The notes: generated by a model not told the origin, from the letters alone. Counted from the first letter of the stretch, positions 1 through 12,579 are shown. The stretch: 64,000 nt of DNA from Burkholderia cepacia (GCF_029962485.1 NZ_CP073638.1:1426001-1490000); one strand, 5' to 3'. Numbers and translations: made by a program.

Positions 1-184
1 GGCAATCGCGACACCGGCGCTTTCTTCCAACGAAATGCTAGTCCGGCAGTCGCACATGGCATGACTGCCATTGCTCGACATCGCTCCGCCGCACTTGCGA
101 CAACGTTAGGCGTACGTCGGCCGCAAGTCCTGTCCTTACCATGGAGAAGTTCTGAAAACCGGCGGGACCGACGGGACCAGACCG

Positions 185-3100
185 TCAGGCGGCGTCGACC
201 GCGTCCTCGCCCAGGACGCCGGCAATGAACGGAGACGAAAGGAACGTCTGCCGAAGCGCCGGCCGGGACCCCAGCGAATCGGCAAGCGCCAGAATCGCGG
301 CTCGGGCGATCTCGCGGTGCCGCTGCGCGACGACAGGCTGCCCGGAGGCCGCGAACAGCGATGCGGCCGTAGCGTGGACACGCCAGGTCGCCAGCGGAAC
401 CTCGTGTTCTTCCACGGCCTCGATCGCCCGCACGATGAATGCATGCGCTGTCGATCGTGCGCCACCGGCCAGCGCCACGCGCGCGTTCACTTCGAGCGCG
501 AGCGCCTGATTCGCATAGTCGTCGGTCGACAGCGCGAGTGCCAGGTAGTCGCTCGCCTCTTCACGCGCGTGCGGCGCATCCCCGCGCAAGAGCCAGAGTT
601 CCGCGAATGCCGCATGCAGCGGAAGGCGGAAACACCAGTCGAGCACGATGCGGTGACTGTTCATTTCGTCGCGCGCCGCGATCAGCGTCCGTGCCGCGCG
701 CTCGCCGTTTCCCGAGCAGACATCGGCCGAGCCCGACAGCAGCCGCCCAAGGCGAACGAGGTAGCTGCCGCCGAAACTGTCGCCGATGTGCTCCACCCGT
801 TCACTGGTCGCCAGCACTTCGTCGAAGTCCATCGCATGGAAGTGAATCCACGATCGGCTCAGGCGAAGCATCTGCGCGGGGAATGAGTCGCCGTTCCTGT
901 CGGCCAGCTCGATCGACGCATCCACGGCGTCCAGCGCCTTGCCCCACTCGCCGCGAAACAAGAGCGCGCGCGGCAGATAGAACTGCCCCTTCTGGTACGC
1001 GATACTCAAGTACGGGTTCTGCCCCTCGAGCGACGCGGTCAGCATGTTCAGCCCGTCCGCGATGCATCGATACGATTCGTCGTATTCGGACGAAGCCCAC
1101 TGGATCATCCCGTACTCCATCGACTCGCGCGCCAGCGCCGTACGGTCATGCTGCTGCAGATCCCGGAATATCCGCCGCACCTGACGGACTTCCGTGTCGT
1201 TCCATCCGCCGGCCCAGACGTGCCAGAAATGGCAGCTCATCTGAAAGCGCTGTCGCGCGAACGCATCGGGCAGACGCTCCGCGATGCGATACACGCGCTC
1301 CGCGACCTTCAGCGCCCGCTCCGCATCGTCCCACGAGAGGCACGTCGCGAGATTCAGCAGCGCCGTCGCGCCAGTCTCCGGCAGTCCATACGCCAAGGCC
1401 GTTTCGGCCAATTGCTCGTAGGTGTCGACGCACCGCGCATCGAACGACGCCACGTAGATGGTCGCCAGCTTCTCGAGCAGTTGCAGCTCGACATCGCACC
1501 GCGGTTCCGGCGCGATCCAGTTCACCAGTTCGAGTGCGTGCGACAGCAGCGCGATCGCCTCGCGGTGAGCATGGCGCCGCTCCGAATTCTCCGCGGCGAT
1601 GCGCAGATACCGGACGGCACACGCCCAGTCCCCGGCCTGTTCGAAATGCATCGCCAGCTCGGCAGCGAGTTCTTCGAGATGCCCGTCGTAAAGACGTTCG
1701 AGCGCCTGACCGACAAGCTGGTGTTGCGCCGCGCGACGTCCCGGCACCTGCCGCTCGTACAACGTCTCGCGATACAGCGCATGCACGAACGCGTAACGCG
1801 GCGACTCCGGGCCGCGCATGCGATGCACGGAGCCCGCCACGCGAATGATCTGGTGCCGACGCGCGAGGTGGTGACACACCTCCTCGACCTGCTCGACCGG
1901 ATATCCCGCCGCGGAGGCCACGATCGCGGGCGTGAACTCCACACCCGCGACACTCGCCGCTTCCAGCACGCGCCAGCCCTCGGCGCCGAGGTGGTCGAGC
2001 TGCGCTTCGATGACCGTCCGCAAGCTTCGCGGAATATCCAGCGCCAGCTTGTCGACCGGCTGCCCCAGGCGCAGCCGCCCGTCGCGATCTTCCAGCAGCC
2101 CGCGCTCGACGCTGTGTTCGAGCGCGGCGACCATGAACAACGGATTGCCTTCCGTGCGCCGGAACAGCAGATTCGCGAGCGGTTGCCGCAGCCCGTTGTC
2201 CGTCGCCACCTGGCCGAGGTACTCGACGATGTCGCCTTCCGTCAGCCCCGTCAGGCCGATCTCGTCACATAACCGGTGCGCGACGAGTGCCTCTTTCAGC
2301 CGCTTGATCGGATGCTCGTTCAGCAACGCTTCCAGCGGCCGGAACGTGCAGATCAGCAGGATGCGCGCCGCATGATGCCTGCGTGCGAATTCGGAGATCA
2401 CGTCGACGGTCGCATGATCGACCCACTGAAGATCGTCCATGATCAGTACGACTGGCCGCGACTGCCCGAGTGCTTCCAGTGCCGCGAGCATCTCGCGCAG
2501 GATGCGCCCGCTGGTCGCGCCCGTGACGTCGCGCTCGAGCGCGTGACGCTGCTCCCTGCCGACCAGATCCGGAAACTGGACGATGCAGGTCGGTGCGTTG
2601 TCGACGAACAGCTGCGTGACCGGCTCGCCGCCGGCCCGGCACAGCTGGTGAATGGCCTTGAGCACCGGGAAATACGGTTCCGTGACGCCATACCCCTCGA
2701 TGCACTGGCCCCACGCGACATGCGGTACCGACTCACGATCGCGAAGCCGGCGGGCGAACGCCAGGCAGAGCGCGGTCTTGCCGATGCCCGGCTCGCCGGT
2801 GACGAACACCAGTTGCCGCTTGCCGGCGGCGGCGGCATCGTAAGCCTGCTGCAGCTTCAGCAGCTGGGCGTCCCTGCCGATAAGCGCGGGGACGGCCGCG
2901 CCGTTGGCGTCACTCGTCGTCGCGGGTCCGGCCGCGCCGATCTTCGCGATGAAGCGATACCCGCGGCGCGCAACCGTTTCGATGAACGCCGGGCGTCTCG
3001 CGTCATCGCCAAGCGCCGCCCGGATATCGCGGATATGGCTTGCCAGCACTTCGGGCTGGACATGCGTATTCCGCCAAAGCTGCTCCATCAGCTCGTCGTG

Positions 3101-3250
3101 CGTGACCAGCCGACCGGCGTTGTCCAGCAAGTATTGAAGGATTGAAAAGGCCTTGGGCCGAAGTTGAATCCGCCGCGTTTCCCCGTCAGGCATATTGCGC
3201 AGCAACGACTGGTTTGCCGCATCGAGACGAAATGGGGAAAACTCGTGCAT
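185..3250 (-). CDS. Winged-helix / AAA ATPase transcriptional regulator
   Basis: This 1021-residue protein joins a DNA-binding domain to a large ATPase and a helical-repeat tail. Residues 1-105 look like an OmpR/CadC-type winged helix (Trans_reg_C), ending in the typical ETVARRGYRF strand. A P-loop GEPGIGKT lies at 152-159 and a Walker B VVLIMDD at 267-273, followed by STAND-like ATPase sequence. The C-terminal half (from about 550) is Ala/Leu/Arg-rich with TPR-like periodicity and no enzymatic motif. Proteins of this design are signal-sensing transcription factors; the ligand and targets are not visible. It stands alone: no gene lies between it and the window edge, and the next gene upstream is a tRNA. 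The ATG at 3250 gives the complete winged helix. Domain call firm, role unknown. Confidence 0.85.
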   Translation of the reverse strand: MHEFSPFRLDAANQSLLRNMPDGETRRIQLRPKAFSILQYLLDNAGRLVTHDELMEQLWRNTHVQPEVLASHIRDIRAALGDDARRPAFIETVARRGYRFIAKIGAAGPATTSDANGAAVPALIGRDAQLLKLQQAYDAAAAGKRQLVFVTGEPGIGKTALCLAFARRLRDRESVPHVAWGQCIEGYGVTEPYFPVLKAIHQLCRAGGEPVTQLFVDNAPTCIVQFPDLVGREQRHALERDVTGATSGRILREMLAALEALGQSRPVVLIMDDLQWVDHATVDVISEFARRHHAARILLICTFRPLEALLNEHPIKRLKEALVAHRLCDEIGLTGLTEGDIVEYLGQVATDNGLRQPLANLLFRRTEGNPLFMVAALEHSVERGLLEDRDGRLRLGQPVDKLALDIPRSLRTVIEAQLDHLGAEGWRVLEAASVAGVEFTPAIVASAAGYPVEQVEEVCHHLARRHQIIRVAGSVHRMRGPESPRYAFVHALYRETLYERQVPGRRAAQHQLVGQALERLYDGHLEELAAELAMHFEQAGDWACAVRYLRIAAENSERRHAHREAIALLSHALELVNWIAPEPRCDVELQLLEKLATIYVASFDARCVDTYEQLAETALAYGLPETGATALLNLATCLSWDDAERALKVAERVYRIAERLPDAFARQRFQMSCHFWHVWAGGWNDTEVRQVRRIFRDLQQHDRTALARESMEYGMIQWASSEYDESYRCIADGLNMLTASLEGQNPYLSIAYQKGQFYLPRALLFRGEWGKALDAVDASIELADRNGDSFPAQMLRLSRSWIHFHAMDFDEVLATSERVEHIGDSFGGSYLVRLGRLLSGSADVCSGNGERAARTLIAARDEMNSHRIVLDWCFRLPLHAAFAELWLLRGDAPHAREEASDYLALALSTDDYANQALALEVNARVALAGGARSTAHAFIVRAIEAVEEHEVPLATWRVHATAASLFAASGQPVVAQRHREIARAAILALADSLGSRPALRQTFLSSPFIAGVLGEDAVDAA

Positions 3251-3465
3251 TGGCGTTTCGCGGAAAGTGAAGCGTGTGCAGAATTTCGGGCGCCTGCGAT
3301 TTCAGGCGCCGCCGGGTACGTCTCTCGTCGAAATGGATCGTAGCGCAGTTAAACATGGCCTTCCAGTCGGGCGGATGCCGACTGACGAACGCGATGCGAG
3401 ACGCCAGGGTGAGCGCGGCCGTGCCACGCGGCGAGTGCCGGACGATCCGACCGTCCGCGCAAAGA

Positions 3466-3500
3466 AAAACCCGCGACGCATGCAGCCATCGCGGGTCTTC
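3466..3500 (-). terminator. Intrinsic terminator of tRNA-Ile2 / rpoD block
   Basis: Read on the minus strand this is a 10-bp stem (ACCCGCGATG with CGTCGCGGGT, one G-U pair) with an 8-9 base loop, followed directly by TTTTTCTTT. It lies about 40 bases past the tRNA 3' end. Confidence 0.85.
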
Positions 3501-3536
3501 GGCACACCACGACACAGCGTGGCGCGGCATGAAATC

Positions 3537-3612
3537 TGGTGGGCCCGGCGGGGTTCGAACCCGCGACCAATCGATTATGAGTCGACTGCTCTAACCGCTG
3601 AGCTACAAGCCC
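3537..3612 (-). tRNA. ileX: tRNA-Ile2 (anticodon CAU, lysidine type)
   Basis: A 76-base cloverleaf with encoded CCA. The acceptor stem is GGGCTTG/CGGGCCC (with G-U pairs), the T arm is GCGGG-TTCGAAC-CCCGC, and the anticodon loop is CTCATAA, so the anticodon is CAU. CAU can be Met or the Ile2 tRNA whose C34 becomes lysidine to read AUA. The short D loop (AGCGGTTAGAGCA) and the anticodon/variable segment CTCATAATCG-TTGGTCG match E. coli ileX much better than elongator tRNA-Met, so I call Ile2. It lies downstream of rpoD on the same strand, separated by a hairpin. Confidence 0.88.
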
Positions 3613-3686
3613 TGATGAGATACGACGCGTGCTACACGCCGCCCCGCCAATGCAGCCGGGCCGGCATTGTAACAACAAAGGGGACA

Positions 3687-3721
3687 AACGCCACCGGCAT
3701 CATGCAGATACCGGCGGCGTT
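3687..3721 (-). terminator. Hairpin after rpoD
   Basis: The minus strand forms a stem AACGCCGCCGGTATC / GATGCCGGTGGCGTT with a five-base loop, about 20 bases after the rpoD stop. The tail TGTCCCCTTTG is a poor U-tract, so read-through into the tRNA is possible. Confidence 0.65.
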
Positions 3722-3741
3722 CGCAGGACAGACGCTGGAAA

Positions 3742-6159
<2,418 letters not shown>

Positions 6160-6247
6160 CGCGATTCTCGCCTCTGCTTGGAAAACAAACCGCTGGAAAC
6201 CTTATATTATAGCACGCTGGGGAGCCCTCTCTAAGCTCCCCGGCCGC

Positions 6248-8122
6248 CTACAGCCCGAGCCGACGTTTCATGTCGGTTCGCTGCTGGTTCAATTCCGTCA
6301 ATTCGGCCAATTCCTCGGGTGTGAAGGTGGATTGCCGCGCCAGCCGGTCAAGCCGGTCGCAGCAAGCGTCATAGCGCATCTTGAGCACCGCCGCCTGCAG
6401 TTCCTCCCCCGCGATCCGTTCCTGTTCACGCTGCCGCTCGGGCACCGTCTCGTCTTCCGGATTCTGTAACAGCAAATCGCGGACGTTTTCATCATAGTCC
6501 AGAATTTCGCGGAAGATTTCCTCGTAAGTCGCCCCGTTCGAGGACGTCCGCAGGACATCCGACAGCAGCCGGAACTCCGCGCCGTCGCCCAGCGCGCGCG
6601 CATGGTCGACGACTTCCGCGAACAACTCGCCGATGCGCGGCAACGCGCGCAGGGTCGCAATCTGCTCGTCGTCGAGCTGCGACGCGATGCGCGGATGCAT
6701 CACCAGCGTGCGCAGTGCGCGCTTTTCGCTGTCCGTCACGCGGCGGCGCTCGCTGCGCGCGGGCGCCTGGCGCGGCGGCGCCGCGATCCGCGTATCGACG
6801 TCGGACAGCCCCGCGACCTCTTCGAACGGGATATCGAGGCGGTCAGCGAACATGTGCATGATCTGCGCGCGCAACGCGTTCGCGGGCAGCGCCTGCAGCA
6901 GCGGCTTCGCGTCGAACAACGCCTTCGCGCGCCCTTCCGGCTGATCGAGCGCCTTGCCCGAAATTGCTTCGTTCAGCAGAAATTGCGACAGCGGCATCGC
7001 GCGCTCGACCTGCTCGGAGAACGCGTCCGCACCGAACTCGCGCACGTAGCTGTCCGGATCATGCTCGGTCGGCAGAAAAAGGAACCGGATCGTGCGATTG
7101 TCGCCCGCATGCGGCAAGCAGGCCTCGAGCGCGCGCCGCGCCGCCCGCCGTCCGGCCGAATCGCCGTCGAAACTGAAAATGACCGTGTCGGTCTGGCGCA
7201 GCAGCTTCTGCACGTGAATCGGCGTGCACGCGGTGCCGAGCGTCGCGACCGCGTTCGGAAACCCGAGCTGCGCGAGCGCGACGACATCCATGTAGCCTTC
7301 GACGACCAGCACGTACTTGCGCTCGCGAATCGCGAGCCGCGCCTCGAACAGCCCGTACAGCTCGCTACCCTTGTTGAACAGCGGCGTTTCGGGCGAGTTC
7401 AGGTACTTCGGTTCGCCGCTGCCGAGCACGCGGCCGCCGAAGCCGATCACCTGCCCCTTCACGTTGCGGATCGGGAACATGATCCGCTCACGGAACCGGT
7501 CGTAGCGGCGCGCGACGCCCTGCGCGTCGGTCTTCTCGCTGACGATCACGAGCCCCGACTCGACGAGCGATTCGTCGCGATAGTCCGGAAACGCGGTTTC
7601 GAGGTTCTGCCAGCCGTCCGGTGCGTAACCGAGCCCGAAACGCGCGGCGATCTCGCCGGTCAGGCCCCGATTCTTCAGGTACTGGATCGCGACGGTCGCA
7701 CCGCGCAACTGCTTGCGGTAGTAGTCGCACGCGGCCGTCATCGCATCGGACAGCGCGGTCGCGACCGATTTCGACACCGGCGCCGGATAGTCGCCACCAC
7801 CCCCGCCGCCACCGCCACCGCGCATCGACGGTTCGTGCGGTACGGTCAGCCCGACGGACTGCGCGAGTTCCTGCACGGCTTCCGGGAACGTGAGCCCCGC
7901 GTGTTCCATCAGGAAGCCGATCGCCGTGCCGTGTGCGCCGCAACCGAAGCAGTGATAGAACTGCTTGGTCGGGCTGACGGTAAACGAAGGGCTCTTCTCG
8001 TTATGGAACGGGCACAACCCCATGAAGTTGGCGCCGCCCTTCTTGAGCTGCACGTACCGGCCCACCACGTCGACGATATCGACGCGGTTCAGCAAGTCCT
8101 GCAGGAACGAATGCGGAATCAC
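6248..8122 (-). CDS. dnaG: DNA primase DnaG
   Basis: Makes RNA primers at the replication fork. With a GTG start at 8122 the protein is 624 residues and begins IPHSFLQDLL, aligning with the E. coli N-terminus; an in-frame ATG at 8164 would add 14 residues that look unrelated. The CHC2-type zinc motif (CPFHNEK...CFGCGAHG) starts near residue 37. The TOPRIM core has VVEGYMDVV and FSFDGDSAGRRAA, the catalytic metal-binding residues. The C-terminal helicase-binding region is present. A run of nine glycines joins the zinc domain to the polymerase core. It lies 88 bases upstream of rpoD and 70 downstream of the yqeY-like gene, consistent with one transcript. Confidence 0.97.
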   Translation of the reverse strand: MIPHSFLQDLLNRVDIVDVVGRYVQLKKGGANFMGLCPFHNEKSPSFTVSPTKQFYHCFGCGAHGTAIGFLMEHAGLTFPEAVQELAQSVGLTVPHEPSMRGGGGGGGGGDYPAPVSKSVATALSDAMTAACDYYRKQLRGATVAIQYLKNRGLTGEIAARFGLGYAPDGWQNLETAFPDYRDESLVESGLVIVSEKTDAQGVARRYDRFRERIMFPIRNVKGQVIGFGGRVLGSGEPKYLNSPETPLFNKGSELYGLFEARLAIRERKYVLVVEGYMDVVALAQLGFPNAVATLGTACTPIHVQKLLRQTDTVIFSFDGDSAGRRAARRALEACLPHAGDNRTIRFLFLPTEHDPDSYVREFGADAFSEQVERAMPLSQFLLNEAISGKALDQPEGRAKALFDAKPLLQALPANALRAQIMHMFADRLDIPFEEVAGLSDVDTRIAAPPRQAPARSERRRVTDSEKRALRTLVMHPRIASQLDDEQIATLRALPRIGELFAEVVDHARALGDGAEFRLLSDVLRTSSNGATYEEIFREILDYDENVRDLLLQNPEDETVPERQREQERIAGEELQAAVLKMRYDACCDRLDRLARQSTFTPEELAELTELNQQRTDMKRRLGL

Positions 8123-8192
8123 CGTGGGATCGAGCGAAAAAAGACAATTCGATGCCCGGCGCACGCATCGCTGGGCGCGCCGGGAACGGGTT

Positions 8193-8639
8193 TTACTTCG
8201 TGAGCGCGGCCTTGACCTGCGCGGAAACGGCCGTCATGTCGGCACGGCCGGCGAGCTTGCCCTTCAGCACGCCCATCACCTTGCCCATGTCCTGCGGGCC
8301 GGCTGCGCCGGTTTGCGCGACCGCCGCCTGGACTTCGGCCGCCACTTCGGCGTCCGACAGTTGCGCGGGCATGTAGCCGCCCAGCACGACCAGCTCGGCC
8401 TGCTCCTTCGCGACGAGGTCGTCGCGGCCTGCGGCCTGGAACTGGCTGATCGAATCCTTGCGCTGCTTGATCATCTTGTCGATCACGGCCGTGATGCCCG
8501 CGTCGTCGAGCGTGACGCGATCATCGACCTCACGCTGCTTGATCGCGGCCATCAGCAGGCGAATCGTCGCCAGGCGCTCGCTTTCCTTCGCGCGCATTGC
8601 GGCCTTCATGTCTTCGCTGATCTGCTCTTTCAAACTCAT
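8193..8639 (-). CDS. GatB/YqeY domain protein
   Basis: A 148-residue protein of the YqeY family, related to the C-terminal tRNA-binding domain of GatB, the Asp/Glu-tRNA amidotransferase subunit. The N-terminus (MSLKEQISEDMKAAMRAKE) and the LATIRLLMAAIKQREVDDR segment are diagnostic; the all-helical C-terminal half ends in QVKAALTK. No catalytic residues are known for the family, and its role is unsettled. It lies between rpsU and dnaG, an arrangement seen in many proteobacterial versions of this operon, and follows a terminator-like hairpin that separates it from rpsU. Confidence 0.95.
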   Translation of the reverse strand: MSLKEQISEDMKAAMRAKESERLATIRLLMAAIKQREVDDRVTLDDAGITAVIDKMIKQRKDSISQFQAAGRDDLVAKEQAELVVLGGYMPAQLSDAEVAAEVQAAVAQTGAAGPQDMGKVMGVLKGKLAGRADMTAVSAQVKAALTK

Positions 8640-8692
8640 CTTTCACCCGGAATGGAAACGTGAATCCGACGCCCGCGAATGGGCGTCAACAC

Positions 8693-8726
8693 AAAAACCC
8701 GCTTGGGACAGTGTCTCAAGCGGGTT
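8693..8726 (-). terminator. Terminator/attenuator between rpsU and yqeY-dnaG-rpoD
   Basis: A perfect 10-bp stem (AACCCGCTTG / CAAGCGGGTT) with an 11-base loop, followed on the minus strand by TTTGTG. It sits about 110 bases past the rpsU stop. In E. coli a terminator at the same place in this operon makes rpsU more abundant than dnaG and rpoD; the same use here is inference. Confidence 0.8.
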
Positions 8727-8833
8727 GCTCGAATCCGGCATCGGCGACTCGCCGCCTGATCGGCTGCGCGATCGCACCGAATCGCGCGGAGTCGCCGGTG
8801 CGCCGCTCAGCGAACCGCGCGGCGCCCAATCGT

Positions 8834-9046
8834 TCAGTACAGCTTCTTCGGCAACGTCTGGCTGCGAATTCGCTTGTAATGACGCTTCACTGCAGCGGCC
8901 TTCTTGCGCTTGCGCTCCGCGGTCGGCTTCTCGAAAAACTCGCGCGCCCGAAGTTCGGTCAGCAGACCGTTCTTCTCGATCGTGCGCTTGAAGCGACGCA
9001 TTGCAACTTCGAACGGCTCGTTCTCTTTAACGCGAATGATCGTCAT
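8834..9046 (-). CDS. rpsU: 30S ribosomal protein S21
   Basis: A 70-residue, very basic protein, nearly full length for bacterial S21 ([20 protein letters not shown]...). S21 binds the small subunit near the 16S 3' end and assists initiation. It is the first gene of the macromolecular synthesis block, followed by a hairpin and then yqeY-dnaG-rpoD on the same strand. Confidence 0.98.
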   Translation of the reverse strand: MTIIRVKENEPFEVAMRRFKRTIEKNGLLTELRAREFFEKPTAERKRKKAAAVKRHYKRIRSQTLPKKLY

Positions 9047-9151
9047 GATCCGACACGAATAAAGGTTTGCAGGGAAAGACTACTGAGTATAGCAGAGCGA
9101 TTGGATTGTCCAAAGGCACGGGGCCTGGTCCCGCCAAGGGGAGCCGGCCCG

Positions 9152-10372
9152 TCAGGCGCCGCGCGAATACTCCGCCGCGGCTTGCCCGGCCGCCGTGCCG
9201 GACGCCCACGCCCACTGGAAGTTGTAGCCGCCGAGCCAGCCCGTCACGTCCACCGCCTCGCCGACGAAGAACAGCCCCGGCACGCGCGCGCTCATCATCG
9301 TCGACGACGACAGCTCCCGCGTATCGACCCCGCCCTTCGTCACCTCGGCCTTCTTGTAGCCCTCGGTGCCGTTCGGCGTCAGCGTCCAGCCGGACAGCGC
9401 CTCGCCGATCTGGCGCAGTGTCTTGTCGGGCAGGTCCGCGAGCCGCGCGTCGGCCGCGACGCGATGCGTGTCGAGCCACGCATGCGCGAGGCGCGACGGC
9501 ACCCAGTCGGCGAGCAGCGAACCGATCTGGCGCTTCGACGAGTGCTTCGCGTCGAGCAGGTCGGCCACCGAGTCACGCTGCGGCAGCAGGTCGACGCGAA
9601 TCGGGTCGCCGGGCTGCCAGTAGCTCGAGATCTGCAGGATGCCGGGCCCCGACAGGCCGCGATGGGTCAGCAGCAGATCCTCGACGAATTCGCCGCCGCG
9701 CTTCTTGTCGCCAGTCGACACGCGCACTTCGAGCGACACGCCCGACAGCGCCGCGAACGGCTCCCAGTCCTGCGGCGCGAACGTCAGCGGCACGAGCGCG
9801 GGCCGCGTATCGACGAGCTTGTGGCCGAACTGCTTCGCCAGCCGGTAGCCGAAATCGGTCGCACCGATCTTCGGGATCGACAGGCCACCCGTCGCGATGA
9901 TCAGCGCGCGCGCACCGATCGCCCCCGCCTGCTGCGTGTCGAGCACGAAGCCATCGGCCGGCGCGTGGCGCACCGCGTCGACGACGACCGGCCGGCGCCA
10001 CGCAATACCACCCGCGTCGCACTCGTGCTTCAGCACGTCGATGACCGCGTCGCTGCCGTGGTCGCAAAAAAGCTGGCCCTTGTGCTTTTCGTGCCAGGTC
10101 ACGTGATGGCGCTTGAGCAGCCCGAGGAAGTCGCGCGGTGTATAGCGCGCCAGCGCCGAACGCGCGAAATGCGGATTCGACGACAGATAGTTGTCGGGCC
10201 CGGCGTACAGGTTCGTGAAGTTGCAGCGGCCGCCGCCCGAGATGCGGATCTTCTCGGCGAGTCGCGGCGCGTGATCGATCAGCACGACGCGGCGGCCGAG
10301 CTGCCCGGCAACCGCGGCGCTCATCATCCCGGCGGCGCCCGCGCCGATCACGGCGATGTCAAAAGTTTCCAT
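9152..10372 (-). CDS. BaiN/YhiN (HI0933) family FAD-dependent oxidoreductase
   Basis: A 406-residue flavoprotein. The N-terminal dinucleotide fold has [10 protein letters not shown] at 11-20, followed by the family signature [12 protein letters not shown] near 44-55. A second FAD-contact motif, [21 protein letters not shown], ends the protein at about 370-390. Family members are NAD(P)/FAD-dependent oxidoreductases of largely unknown substrate; some gut homologues act on bile acids, but that cannot be transferred here. It is divergent from tsaD with 130 bases between the start codons. Confidence 0.9.
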   Translation of the reverse strand: METFDIAVIGAGAAGMMSAAVAGQLGRRVVLIDHAPRLAEKIRISGGGRCNFTNLYAGPDNYLSSNPHFARSALARYTPRDFLGLLKRHHVTWHEKHKGQLFCDHGSDAVIDVLKHECDAGGIAWRRPVVVDAVRHAPADGFVLDTQQAGAIGARALIIATGGLSIPKIGATDFGYRLAKQFGHKLVDTRPALVPLTFAPQDWEPFAALSGVSLEVRVSTGDKKRGGEFVEDLLLTHRGLSGPGILQISSYWQPGDPIRVDLLPQRDSVADLLDAKHSSKRQIGSLLADWVPSRLAHAWLDTHRVAADARLADLPDKTLRQIGEALSGWTLTPNGTEGYKKAEVTKGGVDTRELSSSTMMSARVPGLFFVGEAVDVTGWLGGYNFQWAWASGTAAGQAAAEYSRGA

Positions 10373-10502
10373 GGCGCGGATTGTACCTGCCCGGCATCGG
10401 CCCCGGGCCGCCGCCAGCGGCGGCAGGCCCTCGCCTGCTATACTTTCCGGTTACGTTGACCTTCCTGCGGCGCGCTCGAAACAGCGCGCCCTGCCCGCAC
10501 CC

Positions 10503-11543
10503 ATGCTCGTTCTCGGCATCGAAAGCTCCTGTGACGAAACCGGCCTCGCGCTCTACGACACGCAGCGCGGCCTGCTCGCGCACGCGCTCCATTCGCAGAT
10601 CGCGATGCACCGCGAGTACGGCGGCGTCGTGCCTGAGCTCGCATCGCGCGACCACATCCGCCGCGCATTGCCGCTGCTCGAGGAAGTGATGGCGCAAAGC
10701 GGCACGCGCCGCGACGACATCGACGCGATCGCGTTCACCCAGGGCCCCGGCCTGGCCGGCGCGCTGCTGGTCGGTGCGAGCATCGCCAATGCGCTCGCCC
10801 TCGCGTGGAACAAGCCGACCGTCGGCATCCATCACCTCGAAGGCCACCTGCTGTCGCCGCTGCTCGTCGACGAACCGCCGCCGTTCCCGTTCATCGCACT
10901 GCTGGTGTCCGGCGGCCATACGCAACTGATGCGCGTGACCGACGTCGGCGTGTACGAAACGCTCGGCGAAACGCTCGACGACGCGGCCGGCGAAGCGTTC
11001 GACAAGACGGCGAAGCTGATCGGCCTCGGCTACCCGGGTGGCCCGGAAGTGTCGAAGCTCGCCGAGACGGGCACGCCGGGCGCGGTCGTGCTACCGCGCC
11101 CGATGTTGCATTCGGGCGATCTCGACTTCAGCTTCAGCGGCCTGAAGACGGCCGTGCTCACGCAGATGAAGAAGTTCGAAGCGGCGAAGCTGGAGGGCAC
11201 TGCGCTCGACCGCGCGAAGGCCGACCTTGCGCGCGGCTTCGTCGACGCGGCCGTCGACGTGCTCGTCGCGAAGTCGCTCGCCGCACTGAAAAAGACGAAG
11301 CTCAAACGCCTCGTGGTCGCGGGCGGCGTCGGCGCGAACCGCCAGTTGCGCGCGGCGCTGTCGGCCGCCGCGGCCAAGCGCGGCTTCGACGTGCACTATC
11401 CCGATCTCGCGCTCTGCACCGACAACGGCGCGATGATCGCGCTGGCGGGCGCACTGCGGCTCGGCCGCTGGCCCGAGCAGGCGAATGCCGACTACGCATT
11501 CACCGTGAAGCCGCGCTGGGACCTCGCGTCGCTCGCACGCTGA
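10503..11543 (+). CDS. tsaD: tRNA N6-threonylcarbamoyladenosine transferase TsaD
   Basis: Transfers the threonylcarbamoyl group to A37 of tRNAs that read ANN codons, working with TsaB and TsaE. The 346-residue protein starts at [14 protein letters not shown], the usual N-terminus; the reading frame stays open upstream but that part has no homology. The metal-binding HxxxH is H111-LEG-H115, and the ASKHA nucleotide-binding fold is complete ([34 protein letters not shown]). It is a single gene closed by a bidirectional terminator shared with folE2. Confidence 0.97.
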   Translation: MLVLGIESSCDETGLALYDTQRGLLAHALHSQIAMHREYGGVVPELASRDHIRRALPLLEEVMAQSGTRRDDIDAIAFTQGPGLAGALLVGASIANALALAWNKPTVGIHHLEGHLLSPLLVDEPPPFPFIALLVSGGHTQLMRVTDVGVYETLGETLDDAAGEAFDKTAKLIGLGYPGGPEVSKLAETGTPGAVVLPRPMLHSGDLDFSFSGLKTAVLTQMKKFEAAKLEGTALDRAKADLARGFVDAAVDVLVAKSLAALKKTKLKRLVVAGGVGANRQLRAALSAAAAKRGFDVHYPDLALCTDNGAMIALAGALRLGRWPEQANADYAFTVKPRWDLASLAR

Positions 11544-11560
11544 ACCACGCAACCCGCGCA

Positions 11561-11590
11561 AAAAAGGCCGCTCGGTGAGCGGCCTTTCTC
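11561..11590. terminator. Bidirectional terminator between tsaD and folE2
   Basis: A perfect 10-bp stem (AAGGCCGCTC / GAGCGGCCTT) with a three-base loop. It is flanked by AAAAAA on the left and TTTCTC on the right, so it can end transcripts from both convergent genes. Confidence 0.88.
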
Positions 11591-11615
11591 ATTGGCGCGA
11601 CGAAAAGACGCAGCG

Positions 11616-12425
11616 TTATGCGGCCTGACGCTTGTCGCGCTCGATCAGCGCATACGCGCTGTGATTGTGGATCGACTCGAAGTTCTCTGCTTCGAGCACA
11701 TACGCCACCACGCGCTCGTCGGCATCGAGACGCTGCGCGACGTCGCGCACGAGATCCTCGACGAACTTCGGATTCTCGTATGCACGCTCGGTGACGAACT
11801 TCTCGTCCGGACGCTTCAGCAGGCCCCACAGTTCGCACGACGCCTCTTCTTCCGCGATGCGAATCAGCGCCTCGACCGGCAGGTCGGCCGCGAGCTCCGC
11901 GTCGATCGTCACGTGCGAGCGCTGGTTGTGCGCGCCGTACTGCGAGATCTTCTTCGAGCACGGGCACAGGCTCGTCACCGGCACGAGCACCTTCAGGAAC
12001 AGGCGCGTGTCGCCGTTGCGACTTTCGCCCGCGAGCGTCACTTCATAGTCGAGCAGGCTCTGCACGCCGGACACCGGCGCCGTCTTGTTCACGAAGTACG
12101 GAAACGTGACCTCGATACGGCCGGCTTCGGCCTCGAGCTTCTCGAGCATCGACGCGAGCATCGCGCGGAAACGCTCGACCGTCAGCGGCGCGCGATTCTC
12201 TTCGAGCAGCGCGACGAAGCGCGACATATGCGTGCCCTTCTGGTCCGCAGGCAGGCGGACGTCGAGGTTCCAGACACCGACGGTCGGCTGCACGTCGCCG
12301 CTTTCGGTACACACCGTCAATGGATGCCGGACCGCCTTCACGCCCACGCGCTGAATCGGAATCTGACGGGTATCCACCGTGCTCTGCACGTCGGGCATCA
12401 CGAAGGCGGGATTCATCTGGTTCAT
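11616..12425 (-). CDS. folE2: GTP cyclohydrolase FolE2 (type IB)
   Basis: Catalyses the first step of folate (tetrahydrofolate) synthesis, converting GTP to dihydroneopterin triphosphate. Type IB enzymes use metals other than zinc. The 269-residue reading starts at [14 protein letters not shown]; a longer in-frame ATG at 12476 adds only Arg-rich sequence. The [11 protein letters not shown] segment with its active-site cysteine is present, as are [18 protein letters not shown] and the NHSAYALIE end. It lies downstream of dxs on the same strand, 154 bases away with a hairpin between. Confidence 0.96.
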   Translation of the reverse strand: MNQMNPAFVMPDVQSTVDTRQIPIQRVGVKAVRHPLTVCTESGDVQPTVGVWNLDVRLPADQKGTHMSRFVALLEENRAPLTVERFRAMLASMLEKLEAEAGRIEVTFPYFVNKTAPVSGVQSLLDYEVTLAGESRNGDTRLFLKVLVPVTSLCPCSKKISQYGAHNQRSHVTIDAELAADLPVEALIRIAEEEASCELWGLLKRPDEKFVTERAYENPKFVEDLVRDVAQRLDADERVVAYVLEAENFESIHNHSAYALIERDKRQAA

Positions 12426-12493
12426 CTTGTTCAATCCTTGTAAGCCGCGCGTTCGACGACGCGCACGCCGCGTCATGCGGCAGCCGGAAAAGC

Positions 12494-12517
12494 AACATGG
12501 GCCCGCAGGCCCATGTT
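12494..12517 (-). terminator. Hairpin between dxs and folE2
   Basis: A perfect 10-bp stem (AACATGGGCC / GGCCCATGTT) with a four-base loop and GCTTTTCC on its minus-strand 3' side. It lies about 60 bases past the dxs stop and about 70 before folE2. It may end or weaken dxs transcription; the U-tract is broken. Confidence 0.55.
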
Positions 12518-12579
12518 TTCCGCATCAATGAAGACCGGTTGCGCCAGTCGCACCGGCACCGCCCGCAGGCGGCGCCAGC

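Noticed and set aside
3537..3612. Elongator tRNA-Met for the CAU tRNA
   Set aside because: D-loop and variable-region sequence match the Ile2 (ileX) type, not tRNA-Met, though modification cannot be seen in DNA.
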